Positions 20,655-29,550 of a DNA stretch of 64,000 bases are shown in pieces (within the stretch, counting starts at the first letter, position 1; each line of letters starts with the position of its first letter). Made by a program: the position numbers and the translations under genes. The stretch spans positions 1 through 64,000 of the forward strand of contig JAWKTK010000030.1 in NCBI GenBank assembly GCA_041399205.1. Reading direction: 5' to 3'. The notes below the pieces were generated by a model. That model ran no database searches. It was given only the letters and a program-made list of their open reading frames with translations, and was not told the DNA's origin. Source of the DNA: JAGQOZ01 sp041399205. GTDB lineage: Bacteria > Planctomycetota > Planctomycetia > Pirellulales > Pirellulaceae.

Positions 20655-21713
20655 ATGAAGTGGCATGCGCTGATCTGCTGGTGTCTATTCTGTTCATTCG
20701 CTGGGGCGGGGCAATTCGTTCAAACAGTGGACGATGTTTGGAATGACCAAGTGGGTCCGGCCAAATATTCGTTCGAACCATTTGACACGTTCGGTGGACT
20801 CCGAACGCTTGAAGGCGTATCAGTTCGCTACGTTGGCGAAATTGGCATGACGGTTCAAGTGGAAAACTTTGATCCCGTCGAATACTTTGATGGCGAATGG
20901 CAACTCGATGCCTATGTCAGCGTCTTGGTCGGTTTTGACGCCAAGCCAAATTTTGAAGATGGCGGTCCGTTCTTCTTTTTGGGAGGTGCCAGCCAAGAAG
21001 GAATCACGGGGTATCTGAGTGCTGGCAGTGGAGGAGGTCCGTTTGGCGGAACACCCGGCAAAGTAACCGTCCGTCGTTCGTTTTCCGCAACCTTGGATAG
21101 CGTCCTGGAGTCGGATTCGTTGGAATATTTTCAGCTACCTGGCAATGTTATCGCCACCGTAGGACCGTTCAGTGATTTGGTAATTACTCCGCCCATTGGC
21201 GGTTCGTTTCTAAACGCGTTTCCCAGCGAACTTGTTCAAGCCGGAAAACTGTCGTTGATTTATGACTATGTTGTTCATGCCGACTTCAACGAAGACGACC
21301 AACTGGACACTCGAGATATTGATGAACTCTATGCCAACTTCGGCACTGCGCTGCTGAATCCATACGATCTGACCGACGACTCGGCCGTTGATCAAGCGGA
21401 CGTTGATCTATTGGTTTACGAACTGCTGAGTTCCGTCTACGGCGATTCCAATCTGGACGGAAAGTTCGATTCCTCCGATTTGGTTCAAGTGTTTCAAGCG
21501 GGCGAATTTGAAGACGCAGTAGTGGCGAATTCCACCTACGCCACGGGCGATTGGAACGGCGATCAAGAATTTAACACGTCCGATCTGGTGTTTGTCTTTC
21601 AGCAAGGCGACTTTCGCAATCAAGCGATACCAGTCCCCGAAGGCAACGCCACCAGCCTACTACTGATGGCAGTCCTGACAATCATAGCCACCGTACGACG
21701 ATCCTGGAATTGA
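20655..21713 (+). CDS. Secreted protein with dockerin-like C-terminus and PEP-CTERM-like tail
   Basis: About 352 residues from ATG 20655, which has GGAG six bases upstream; a longer in-frame extension would overlap the PqaA gene and is rejected. Signal peptide (ALICWCLFCSFAGAG). The N-terminal part to residue 205 resembles choice-of-anchor-type beta domains (FDTFGGLRTLEGVSVRY, VGFDAKPNF, LEYFQLPGNV). Asp-loop dockerin-like repeats follow: DFNEDDQLDTRDID, DDSAVDQADVD, GDSNLDGKFDSSDL and GDWNGDQEFNTSDL. The C-terminus VPEGNATS, hydrophobic helix and RRSWN is a slightly atypical PEP-CTERM signal. Probably surface-displayed; binding partner unknown. Confidence 0.8.
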   Translation: MKWHALICWCLFCSFAGAGQFVQTVDDVWNDQVGPAKYSFEPFDTFGGLRTLEGVSVRYVGEIGMTVQVENFDPVEYFDGEWQLDAYVSVLVGFDAKPNFEDGGPFFFLGGASQEGITGYLSAGSGGGPFGGTPGKVTVRRSFSATLDSVLESDSLEYFQLPGNVIATVGPFSDLVITPPIGGSFLNAFPSELVQAGKLSLIYDYVVHADFNEDDQLDTRDIDELYANFGTALLNPYDLTDDSAVDQADVDLLVYELLSSVYGDSNLDGKFDSSDLVQVFQAGEFEDAVVANSTYATGDWNGDQEFNTSDLVFVFQQGDFRNQAIPVPEGNATSLLLMAVLTIIATVRRSWN

Positions 21714-21803
21714 CTTCCAAGAACACAATCGGCGACGCGATACAGCTATCAAATCCGTCGCATGTAGAAATTGCAAGCAGTAAAATTCGCGCAACAGGCC
21801 AAG

Positions 21804-23204
21804 CTATTTAGGGCGAACCCACGTCTGCCCTTTTTTGTATCGGTTCGCTCGATCAATCAACACGGGATCTTTGGTCAGCGTTAAAACTTGATCCAGTGCG
21901 GCGTGAAATTCCGGTTTATTGTCGTCGCGAAGCTTCCGATCATGAGCCAGTTGCACAATGGTCTGGCACGCTTCGTTTTGCAGCTTGCTGTTCTTCAAGA
22001 ATGGCACGACAAAACGCAGCGTTTCCGGCAATCGAATCGCCGCTGCTCGTTGAATGGCATAATTCCGCTCTTTGTCATCGGCGGCCAATTTGTATGCGGT
22101 CTTCAATAATGTCAGCTTCTGTTCGTCCGTTCTGCCGTCGGGCAAAGGAGCCATGCGAATCAACGCCATCCGCAACGTACGGCGGTGACTATCGTGCTTG
22201 TCGGATTTGGCGAGTTGAATCAAGCGTTCCGAGACACTGGCATCGGGCCAATTCGAGATTGCTCGAATCCCTGCCGAATGTTCCGCTCCGTTGCGGCTCG
22301 CGATTGCCTTTTCCACTTCCGTCAGCGCCGGCTTGCCGCCGATTCGTCCCAGCGTAGACATCATGGCCAAACGATCGTCCGTCTTCATCTTTTTCATGGC
22401 GTCCAGCAACGGGATGGCTCGCTGGTCCACATCGTCCATCCGTTCACAAACGAACATCAAGTTCTTCTCGGCCGCAGCTTGCTCCTTGCCTTTCGCCGCC
22501 TTCAGCACTCCTTGCGCCATACCGGCCACGTGTTCGGAACTGGCCAATTCCCCGAGTGCGGTCATGGCCGCTGATCGCACAGAAGCGTCATTATCAATCG
22601 CCATCTGCAACAACTGCGGGATTGTGTCGAGCGATCGGCGTTCGGCCAGAATTTCGATCAATTGCACCTGCGTTTTCGCATCGGCCGCTGCGCACGCTTG
22701 CAGTATGTTCTGAGGTGTCTGTTCGCCCGGTAATCGAACCAGTGCTCCGCGAGCTGCTGCGGTGATATCTGCGTTGGAACCTTTCAAGAACGACACTAGC
22801 TTGGCAACGTCCGTTTCATCGCCCAACCGGCCGACTGCTTCAATAGCGGCCACGGTGAGCGAAATGCCCTGAGCCGTCTCCAACAACGCGTCTACTGCCG
22901 GCTTGGCAGCCGAATCCGCGCGATCCGCCAACGCACTCAGCAATCCAATCTGACCGTCTACAGGTAGTTTGTCCAGCTGTTCCGCAAACCGCTTGGTGGC
23001 GGCTTCGCCTTTGGCTTTGGTGCGAATTTGTTCGAATGCCAAAGAACGAATGTCCTTGTCGGTATCGGACATGAAATCGATCACCATGGCAATCAAGTCT
23101 TCGTTGGCTTCGTCCTCCTGAGCAACAACGAAAACAGCTTGAGCGAATAACACGCACACCGCCAACCAAACCCAAGATAACTTGCAGGGACTTCGTCTAT
23201 GCAC
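21804..23204 (-). CDS. Secreted HEAT-repeat protein
   Basis: 466 residues, GTG start at 23204 with a GAGG site upstream. Signal peptide (LSWVWLAVCVLFAQAVFVVAQ). The remainder is a run of about ten HEAT/PBS-lyase-type helical repeats (SLAFEQIRTKAKGE, GLLSALADRADS, VAAIEAVGRLGDETDVAKLV, AARGALVRLPGEQ, RSAAMTALGELAS, LAMMSTLGRIGGKPAL). Such solenoids are protein-interaction scaffolds; no enzyme motif is seen. It lies downstream of another HEAT gene on the same strand, separated by 280 bp holding two copies of the TCGTCAC repeat. It could have arisen by splitting or duplication of that neighbour. Confidence 0.85.
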   Translation of the reverse strand: MHRRSPCKLSWVWLAVCVLFAQAVFVVAQEDEANEDLIAMVIDFMSDTDKDIRSLAFEQIRTKAKGEAATKRFAEQLDKLPVDGQIGLLSALADRADSAAKPAVDALLETAQGISLTVAAIEAVGRLGDETDVAKLVSFLKGSNADITAAARGALVRLPGEQTPQNILQACAAADAKTQVQLIEILAERRSLDTIPQLLQMAIDNDASVRSAAMTALGELASSEHVAGMAQGVLKAAKGKEQAAAEKNLMFVCERMDDVDQRAIPLLDAMKKMKTDDRLAMMSTLGRIGGKPALTEVEKAIASRNGAEHSAGIRAISNWPDASVSERLIQLAKSDKHDSHRRTLRMALIRMAPLPDGRTDEQKLTLLKTAYKLAADDKERNYAIQRAAAIRLPETLRFVVPFLKNSKLQNEACQTIVQLAHDRKLRDDNKPEFHAALDQVLTLTKDPVLIDRANRYKKGQTWVRPK

Positions 23205-23405
23205 TTGATACGTTCCTCTGTTGAATTTAACGCGGATACGAAAAAGTGGACAACGTTCCAGCCGTTATCCACTTGATTTACCTCACCGGACAATTAATAC
23301 AACTCATTGCAAAATGAATATCTCGACGTGGCGTCGACGTCTTGGTGTCGACGTCTTGGCTGGGACGGGCAAATGAACAAAGCGTTCACCAGCAACAAAA
23401 CGGTC

Positions 23406-23463
23406 GGACTCGTCACCTCGTCCACTACTGATCTGTAAGGACTCGTCACCTCGTCCATTACGA
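23406..23463. repeat. Two copies of the TCGTCAC-core repeat
   Basis: GGACTCGTCACCTCGTCCACTAC at 23406 and GGACTCGTCACCTCGTCCATTACG at 23439 lie 33 bp apart in the gap between the two HEAT-repeat genes. They match the units at 40771-40979 and type A of the 4.3-kb array, in the same orientation. Just upstream (about 23333-23360) is a short direct duplication of GTCGACGTCTTGG. Confidence 0.8.
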
Positions 23464-23484
23464 TCATTTCGCAATTGCGTTTGG

Positions 23485-24180
23485 CTAATTCGCCGCGCAC
23501 GCCAACAAGCCTCGCTTGGCAGCTAGGTTGACGTGCTTGGGTTCGTCAATCTTGGACAGCTTGCGATAGATGGCCGAGGCTTCCAATTTATTACCTCCGG
23601 CCAACAGTTTTTCCGCACACGCCAGCGACGCATCGGCCACAGCCAAAGCGACTTCGCCCGTAGTCGTGGCTGCTGACAAGGCCTTGGCAGCCGCCGAACT
23701 TCGAATTGCTCCCAATGCCACCGCCGCCGACTTGGCCACGTGCGCATCCGAATCAGACAACAAGCCGGCCAACAGTGAAACGCTAGAATCTTCCGCTCGC
23801 ACTCCCAGCGAACCAATGACGCCTTGCTTTAGTATACCACTGACCGAACCGAGTGCATGACGCAAGGCGTTGCCCGCTTCTTCACACGGCATGCTCTCCA
23901 GAGCGTAACGAGCCATGTGCGAAAGCTCGTCATTGCCTAGCAATTCTGCCAAAACGGGAACCGCTGCCGGTGTGCCGACGATGCGAAGTTTGCGACAAGC
24001 CGTTTCTTTGCCGTTGCGACTGCCATTGCCCTTAATCACGGCGACAAGCCTTTGTTCCAGGTCTTTGCGAGCGTCCGCGTTACCGTGCGAATCGACAATC
24101 GCTTGATCGATTTCATTCACCGCGTCCAGTCCTTCGCCCCATTGCAGCGAACTTAGTTTTTCAAATGCTTGGTCTAACAT
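23485..24180 (-). CDS. HEAT-repeat protein without signal peptide
   Basis: 231 residues. It starts MLDQAFEKLSSLQWGEGLDAV, a conserved-looking N-terminal helix pair, followed by HEAT-type repeats (ACRKLRIVGTPAAVPVLAELLG, SHMARYALESMPCEEAGNALRHAL, QGVIGSLGVRAEDSSVSLLAGLL, HVAKSAAVALGAIRSSAAAKAL). The sequence ends in a TPR-like helix pair (SAIYRKLSKIDEPKHVNLAAKRGLL). No catalytic residues. Probably a cytoplasmic scaffold or regulator. It sits between the oxidoreductase and the secreted HEAT protein on the same strand; repeat arrays lie on both sides, so co-transcription is uncertain. Longer planctomycete homologues may exist, which would make this a short form. Confidence 0.8.
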   Translation of the reverse strand: MLDQAFEKLSSLQWGEGLDAVNEIDQAIVDSHGNADARKDLEQRLVAVIKGNGSRNGKETACRKLRIVGTPAAVPVLAELLGNDELSHMARYALESMPCEEAGNALRHALGSVSGILKQGVIGSLGVRAEDSSVSLLAGLLSDSDAHVAKSAAVALGAIRSSAAAKALSAATTTGEVALAVADASLACAEKLLAGGNKLEASAIYRKLSKIDEPKHVNLAAKRGLLACAAN

Positions 24181-24260
24181 GAATTGATACTCGTTTGATA
24201 TTGTTTTTGGTTACGTGTTTTGAATTCGACAGATATGGTTAGACTTTTGAAATGTCTTTT

Positions 24261-24445
24261 TCATCACGACGGAACGTGACGAATACCGCTGTTTTTACCT
24301 TCATCACGACGGAGCGTGACGAATACCGCTGTTTTTACGTTCATCACGACGGAGCGTGATAAGTACTACTGCTTTTACTTTCATCACGACGGAACGTGAT
24401 GAGTACCATTGTTTCTTCGCTATTACGGCGAAGCGAGATAGGTAC
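24261..24445. repeat. Exact 40-bp tandem hairpin array
   Basis: Four copies begin at 24261, 24301, 24341 and 24381 with exact 40-bp period, and a diverged fifth lies near 24415-24440. Each unit carries a palindrome, TCATCACG-acggaa-CGTGATGA in its perfect form (copy at 24381), followed by about 18 bp ending in a T-rich stretch. The fifth copy has different bases but keeps a stem (CTTCGC-tattacg-GCGAAG). The array begins directly after the stop of the oxidoreductase (24446) and ends 80 bp before the HEAT gene start, so the mRNA would carry four or five consecutive stem-loops. Confidence 0.85.
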
Positions 24446-25661
24446 TTACAGCTGCCAAGGTTCTCGGCGAGCTCGATCCAGGAATCGATTCGCTTCTTCA
24501 TCATTGACAAACCGTTGAGCCGCCGCATCCCATTCCAAGGAACGCTGCAGGGCATACGAAATAATGCCTAGATGGCTGATCATGATCGAATTCACCGCCA
24601 AGTCGATGTCTCGAAAAGGCTTTTCACGAGTCTTCACGCATTCGATAAAGTCTCCGTAGATGCCGCCACTACCCTTGTAGGTCGGAATCGGTTTGGGCTC
24701 GCGCTTTTCGCCCGGAGTTCCTTCCACTTGCATGTTTTCACAACCTGGTTTGTTGTGATAAATGGTGCGGCCGTTGGGGTACCGAATTGCCAAGTACTTG
24801 CCTTCGGGCGAATCATTGTATTCGACCTTGGTTGGCTGCAGTTCGCGTACATCAATACAGAACGTGGCACCGCCAAAGTGATGCGCCCCAGTCGGTCATA
24901 CCGCCACCGGAATAGTCGATGTAGGAACGCCAGCTACCGCCGCTGGTGCCAAAGTTTCCATCACAACGCTTGCTGTTGTAGGGTGCCCAAGGTGCTGGGC
25001 CGAGCCACATTTCCCAATCGATATCCGCAGGCACATCTTCGGCCGGCAGATTACAAGGCTGAGAAAGCGGACCGACGTTGACGTTGATCGATTTGATTTC
25101 GCCCAGTTCGCCGTTCCAACATGGTTCGACTTGCTTGCGATAATCTTCCAACACGCGTTGGCTACCTCCGGAAACAACTCGCGAATAGCGTCGCGCGGCT
25201 TCCACCATCAACGGACCTTCACGAAGCGTACGTGTTTCTGGCTTCTGGCAGTAAACATCTTTGCCGGCTTTGCACGCTTCGATCACCATGATGGCGTGCC
25301 AGTGATCGGGCGTGGCGATGTGGACGGCATCGATATCATCACGAGCGATCAATTCGCGGAAGTCATTGTATATCTTGCAATCAGAATTGTCGTAGTGTTT
25401 ATCGACACGACCTTTGGCTTGTTCGCAAACACCTTTTCGCACGTCACTGGCAGCTACATACTGCACGTCACCTCGGCCCAGGAACGCACCCTGATCACCT
25501 CGGCCCATGTTTCCGATACCAATCCCGCCAATCACAATCCGATCACTCGCCGGAGCACGTTCATCATCTCCGAGCGCAGACGATGTAATGACATAAGGCG
25601 CCGCAGCTGCAGCGCCGGCCGTTTTCAGGAAGTTACGGCGACTAGGATTCCGGTTCGCCAT
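24446..25661 (-). CDS. Gfo/Idh/MocA-family oxidoreductase, Tat-exported, one frameshift
   Basis: Reconstructed as about 405 residues. ATG 25661 has an AAAGG site upstream. The N-terminus is a twin-arginine signal (SRRNFLKTAGAAAAAPYVI), then a Rossmann dinucleotide fold (IVIGGIGIGNMGRGD), the DVQYVAASDV strand and the EKP-like HIATPDHWHAIMVIEACKAGKDVYCQKPETRTL motif. The first frame fails at about 24880 after GGMTDWGA; the next frame continues with HHFGGATFCIDVRELQPTKVEYND and runs to the stop at 24446. One base is missing (or two added). Such planctomycete enzymes act on sugars or inositols with NAD(P) in the periplasm; substrate unknown. Confidence 0.85.
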
Positions 25662-26007
25662 GCTCAAACCTTTCGCATCAATGGGTGGGAATGAAAGAGG
25701 GGCTCGGATTCAGGATCCGAACTAATTCAGGTGGACAATATGGTAAAGCTTTCTGGAAGTCGATGCCACTACAGAAACGCCCGGTTTTCCCCACCGTTTG
25801 GGTGCGATGGCACGAACAGCCCAGCGGGCGAAACATCTCTGCCGGTGTGCGTCAGGCACCGGTTTTCATCTCGTGCGTTTTCTTAGCCCAGCGGGCGAAA
25901 CATGACCATTCCCAGATATACCTACCTATTCGATCCTTTGCCACAACTTCTTCTTGCTGTTGTGTCGACCGCTGGGCTGAACCTTACGTTCGCAGGTGAA
26001 CGGATGA
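25662..26007. other. Intergenic region with a 19-bp direct repeat
   Basis: No gene seen between the oxidoreductase start and the end of the acyltransferase gene, both on the minus strand. It should hold the oxidoreductase promoter. AGCCCAGCGGGCGAAACAT occurs twice, perfectly, at 25818-25836 and 25885-25903. A partly inverted match (CCGCTGGGCTGAAC) lies near 25970. The function of these copies is unclear. Confidence 0.6.
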
Positions 26008-26730
26008 CTAGGCCGTTGAGGATGGTGGTAATGTAAGATACGACCGAGCGATTGTGTCTAGATCGTCCATTTTGGTTTGGACTTGGGCAACCACTTCCAG
26101 AAGTTCGGCTTTGGATAAATCGGGAGCGACGGGAATGGGTTCGCCGGCCAGCGAATAAACTTGGGAAAAGGGCTTGGGGATGACCAGATCGGTCCAGCTG
26201 CCCGGAATGATCCAGGCGTTCTGGCAAGCAAATGCGGTGGGCACAATGTGACGGCCGCTTCGTGATGCCAAGAAGGCAACGCCCGGACTCATGACACGCT
26301 TTGGTCCTCGCGGACCATCTGGCGTTACCACAAAGTCATTTCCTTCGTTTCGCAACAGCATTTGACGCAGCGCCTGGCTGCCTCGTTTTCCCGTCGAACC
26401 TCGCACCACCGGCACTCGAATTGCCTGTAACATGCCAGCGACAAACGCGCCGTCTCGGTGCTGACTGGTTAGCGCCACGGTGCGTCTATGGCGTCCGCCG
26501 AAAGCAGCAATAAGCGCGGAATCATGCCAACAGGAGAAAATATACAAAGTATCCCCAGACGCATCGTAGGGATTGACGCCATCGTGAATGACCTTGATTC
26601 GCAGTGTGCGAAAGAGTAGGCGAACTGCTTGCGCAAAGACAAATGCAGATCCCTGAACCAATACCGGATGATCAAACCGCACAAACCGTCCTTTGGCAGT
26701 TGAAGCGCCCTTCGACACACCATCTTCCAC
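26008..26730 (-). CDS. DUF374 lysophospholipid acyltransferase-like protein
   Basis: 240 residues, normal for the family. The DUF374 pattern is clear: IFSCWHDSALIAAF (His-x-x-x-x motif near residue 70 in the WHD context), TSQHRDGAFVAGMLQAIRVPVVRGSTGKRGSQALRQML, then VVTPDGPRGPKRVMSPGVAFLASRSG. It belongs with lipid A and phospholipid acyltransferases (PlsC/LpxL superfamily) and is probably a membrane-associated enzyme of lipid A or envelope lipid acylation. A hydrophobic N-terminal helix is only weakly visible (GSAFVFAQAVRLLFRTL). The downstream neighbour on this strand is the Gfo/Idh gene. Confidence 0.85.
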   Translation of the reverse strand: MEDGVSKGASTAKGRFVRFDHPVLVQGSAFVFAQAVRLLFRTLRIKVIHDGVNPYDASGDTLYIFSCWHDSALIAAFGGRHRRTVALTSQHRDGAFVAGMLQAIRVPVVRGSTGKRGSQALRQMLLRNEGNDFVVTPDGPRGPKRVMSPGVAFLASRSGRHIVPTAFACQNAWIIPGSWTDLVIPKPFSQVYSLAGEPIPVAPDLSKAELLEVVAQVQTKMDDLDTIARSYLTLPPSSTA

Positions 26731-26874
26731 CGCACCAGCTTTTGACGCTGTCGAAACCGGTACGACCGCTGTCGCTGGCAGGAGAATAACTTGACCTGAA
26801 CTCGTCGCGAGTCGACACGTTCAATCTAGGAACTAACAAACGACACGAAGATAGTCGGCGTGCCGTTTGTTGGA

Positions 26875-27093
26875 CTACACCACGCGGCAGCTTTTCATTG
26901 CCGCGTAGCCAGCGGGAGTTAACGAAAATCCACTTGCAAATCGTTCCTGGACCAACAAGTCGCGTTCCGCTAGTTTTCGAAAAGACGCTCGATACTGATC
27001 TAATATCTGTCCGGTAAAACAAAGCATCTTACCGGGCGCCATCAAATATTGTTCAAACATCCTTAAAACGGTCTTTTCACCTTTTGACAACAT
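26875..27093 (-). CDS. Small conserved-looking protein, winged-helix-like
   Basis: 72 residues. ATG 27093 is preceded by GGGAG at good spacing. The sequence (LSKGEKTVLRMFEQYLM, QILDQYRASFRKLAERDLLVQERF, GFSLTPAGYAAMKSC) has the helix-turn-helix-wing look of small winged-helix proteins: a central helix pair, then a beta wing with a TPAG turn. It is a stand-alone gene between the acyltransferase and the cold-shock gene. Its function is not known; a DNA-binding role is only suggested by the fold pattern. Confidence 0.65.
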   Translation of the reverse strand: MLSKGEKTVLRMFEQYLMAPGKMLCFTGQILDQYRASFRKLAERDLLVQERFASGFSLTPAGYAAMKSCRVV

Positions 27094-27218
27094 TACCGAC
27101 TCCCGATTGGGTGACTCATAGTTATAAACGGTTCGTCGAACAGCACATGCTACCGAGCTGCCCGAACGAATTGAGACATGGTTGGCAGGTTGCCCAAATT
27201 GGCGACTAGACTGTTTAT

Positions 27219-27416
27219 TTAGACAGGTCGCACATTTTCAGCGCGAGGACCTTTCGGGCCACGGCCCATTTCAAATTCAACGCTTTGTCCTTCGCGTAGA
27301 TCTTCAATCGTGGTGCCTACCAATGCGGAATGGTGGAAAAATACTTCGCCATTGCTGGCCGAAATAAATCCAAATCCCTTGTCCGACACTAGTTTCTTGA
27401 TGGTACCTTCTGACAT
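27219..27416 (-). CDS. Cold-shock domain protein (CspA family)
   Basis: 65 residues from ATG 27416, with AAGGAAG six bases upstream; a TTG two codons earlier is rejected. RNP1 (KGFGFIS) and RNP2 (EVFFHHSAL) motifs and the closing GPRAENV segment are all present. The protein binds single-stranded RNA and DNA as a chaperone. It follows a DEAD-box helicase on the same strand by about 50 bp, a common pairing for RNA remodelling in the cold. The pair may share a transcript. Confidence 0.95.
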   Translation of the reverse strand: MSEGTIKKLVSDKGFGFISASNGEVFFHHSALVGTTIEDLREGQSVEFEMGRGPKGPRAENVRPV

Positions 27417-27469
27417 TTTCAACTTCCTTAAACCTAAAACATAGAGAAAAATAATGCTTCTAAGCGCAA

Positions 27470-28885
27470 CTAACGTGCACTAGCCGCATGAGCCTGCTTT
27501 GTCCTTGCCCCTGCCTTGCTACGATTGCGTCGGCGACGACGAGGTCTATTCAAGCTGTCCGGTGTGTCGTCTGCTGGACCAGCAGACAGACTGGCATTTC
27601 CGCCACGCTTACGGCGTTTGGCGGACTGCGGAAATGTATCTTGATTCGTTTTGCGACGGGCCGAAGAATTCTCTCGCAGATCTTCTACATCGGCCGATCC
27701 GTTGTTCGGCTGATCACTCTCGGCCAATGCGTCTTGCGGCATCGTGCGAACTTCAATCTTCTGCTTGGTCAATCGCTCGATAGCTCTAAGATTTGTCCTT
27801 TCGTCACCCGAACAGAACGACAACGCTTCTCCCGAAGTTCCTGCTCGAGCCGTTCGGCCAATACGATGGACATAGGTTTCCGGCGTATCTGGCAAATCGA
27901 AATTAATGACATGTGAAACGTCGGCAAAATCCAAGCCTCTTGCGGCCAAGTCGGTGGCCACCAGTACAGGCGGCCGGTCGGTATTAAACTGGCGAATCAC
28001 GGCAGTTCGCTGATTCTGGCTCTTGTTGCCATGGATCGCGGCGGCCAAGATACCGTCCCGTTTGAGACATCGCACAATTTTGTCCGCACCATGTTTGGTC
28101 CGAGAAAAAACCAGTGTGCGAGATCTTTTAGTATTTTTCAGGTAGGACACCAGCGATCCAATTTTTTCAGACCGCTCGATAAAAAACACACCTTGGGAAA
28201 CTCGTTCTGGCGTGGATGCAACCGGAGTAACATCCACTTGGAACGGTCGCTTCAGCCATTGGGCTGCCAGTTGACGAATCTCTGGCGGCATGGTCGCGGA
28301 AAACATCAGTGTCTGACGCTGTTCTGGGACGCAGCGAATAATCTTTCTTAAATCGTGAATGAAGCCCATATCCAGCATGTGGTCTGCTTCATCCAGTACC
28401 AGAATTTGCAGCTGGCTCACGTCAACCAATTTTTGGCCAATCAAGTCCAGTAAACGACCGGGCGTCGCCACTAAAATATCTACGCCCGCCTGGATCGCTC
28501 GAACCTGATTTCCTTGACGAACGCCGCCGAAAATCACGGTATGCTTGAGCGGCGTAGCTTGACCATACGCCGACAAACTTTCGCCAATCTGGCTGGCTAG
28601 TTCTCGAGTGGGCGACAGCACTAACGCGCGAATCACGCGACGCCCAGACCGCTTGCGCCGATTTTCCGCGCCGCTGGGCTTTGGCGAATTTTGCATCAAT
28701 TGCTGCAGCACTGGCAGCGCAAATGCAGCTGTTTTTCCGGTTCCGGTTTGAGCACAGGCAATGATGTCTCGGCCTTGAAGAACCGGGGGAATTGCTTTGA
28801 TTTGGATGGGAGTAGGAGAGTGGTAGCCTAGGGAATCGAGCGTTGACAATAACGTAGAATCAACCGACAGATCTTCAAACTTCAT
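27470..28885 (-). CDS. DEAD-box ATP-dependent RNA helicase (RhlE-like)
   Basis: 471 residues from ATG 28885 (MKFEDLSVD), the usual family start; a longer in-frame extension is rejected. All helicase motifs are visible: Q motif SPTPIQIKAIP, I AQTGTGKTA, Ia PTRELA, Ib TPGR, II DEAD, III SAT, IV LVFSRTKHG, V ATDLAARGLDF, VI HRIGRTARAG. The C-terminal about 90 residues are basic, low-complexity (RRRRNRSKAG), as in RhlE tails that bind RNA. Role: unwinding RNA in ribosome assembly or mRNA decay. Located just upstream of the cold-shock gene. Confidence 0.95.
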   Translation of the reverse strand: MKFEDLSVDSTLLSTLDSLGYHSPTPIQIKAIPPVLQGRDIIACAQTGTGKTAAFALPVLQQLMQNSPKPSGAENRRKRSGRRVIRALVLSPTRELASQIGESLSAYGQATPLKHTVIFGGVRQGNQVRAIQAGVDILVATPGRLLDLIGQKLVDVSQLQILVLDEADHMLDMGFIHDLRKIIRCVPEQRQTLMFSATMPPEIRQLAAQWLKRPFQVDVTPVASTPERVSQGVFFIERSEKIGSLVSYLKNTKRSRTLVFSRTKHGADKIVRCLKRDGILAAAIHGNKSQNQRTAVIRQFNTDRPPVLVATDLAARGLDFADVSHVINFDLPDTPETYVHRIGRTARAGTSGEALSFCSGDERTNLRAIERLTKQKIEVRTMPQDALAESDQPNNGSADVEDLRENSSARRKTNQDTFPQSAKRRKRGGNASLSAGPADDTPDSLNRPRRRRRNRSKAGARTKQAHAASAR

Positions 28886-29550
28886 GCAGAAATACAACTT
28901 CCAATAAACGTGTTTTGTGACAATACGATGGCTAAAAGCAGCTCGTTTGTCGATCACCTGCCGCTGCGAGAAAAGGCCGACATTCTCAAAGCACGTGGCT
29001 TCGCAAATGCGTCTTCACTTCGCTTCCGAACGCTACAAAGCAGGACGTTTTGCCTACCGAGCGACTCAGGATCAGCAGTGTGATGCAAGAGAATCAATCG
29101 CGGTCGAAAATAGAAGATACGTGCTCTGGCGAAAACGCCAATTTGCACGAGGCCGCAGTCTCGAAGTTGAATGAACACATCGCATACATTGCGAAGGTCT
29201 CGCACCAAGTGTGAGTGAACTCTACCATTTGTCGGCCAAAGGTCAATGGCAACTACGGTAAAGTCTGGCGACATTTGACAATTTGCCTACGAATGAGCCG
29301 GACTATTGTGCACAATTTGATTCCACGGAATTTTGCAGATTTTGCCGTTTCAGGGTGTCTTCTGCGCCGCGCAATCCGCTGGCGATGATCTCGTTGGTCT
29401 GGCCGTTCCGAATTTGTTTTGACACGGAAAGGGACATTTCGTTCAATAGCAGCACCATCGGCAGGAGGCAAGCCATCCGGTACCCGTTTGGGAAACACGG
29501 GACGGCTCGCTCGCTCAGAAAATTCAGGACATACCCAAAGGAGTTCCATC
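28886..29550. other. Intergenic region without a convincing gene
   Basis: This 665-bp stretch between divergent genes has several short open frames. None has a convincing start or domain. The best plus-strand fragment ends at about 29210 (SRSKIEDTCSGENANLH, then LNEHIAYIAKVSHQV) and might be a remnant of a small helical protein. The ribosome site AAAGGAG for the gene starting at 29551 lies at its right end. Promoters for the helicase and the TolB-like gene are expected here but no clear -35/-10 pair was assigned. Confidence 0.5.

Noticed and set aside
28917..29274. Short ORFs on both strands
   Set aside because: No conserved domain, mixed frames, and no start signals; only a vague helical fragment remains.
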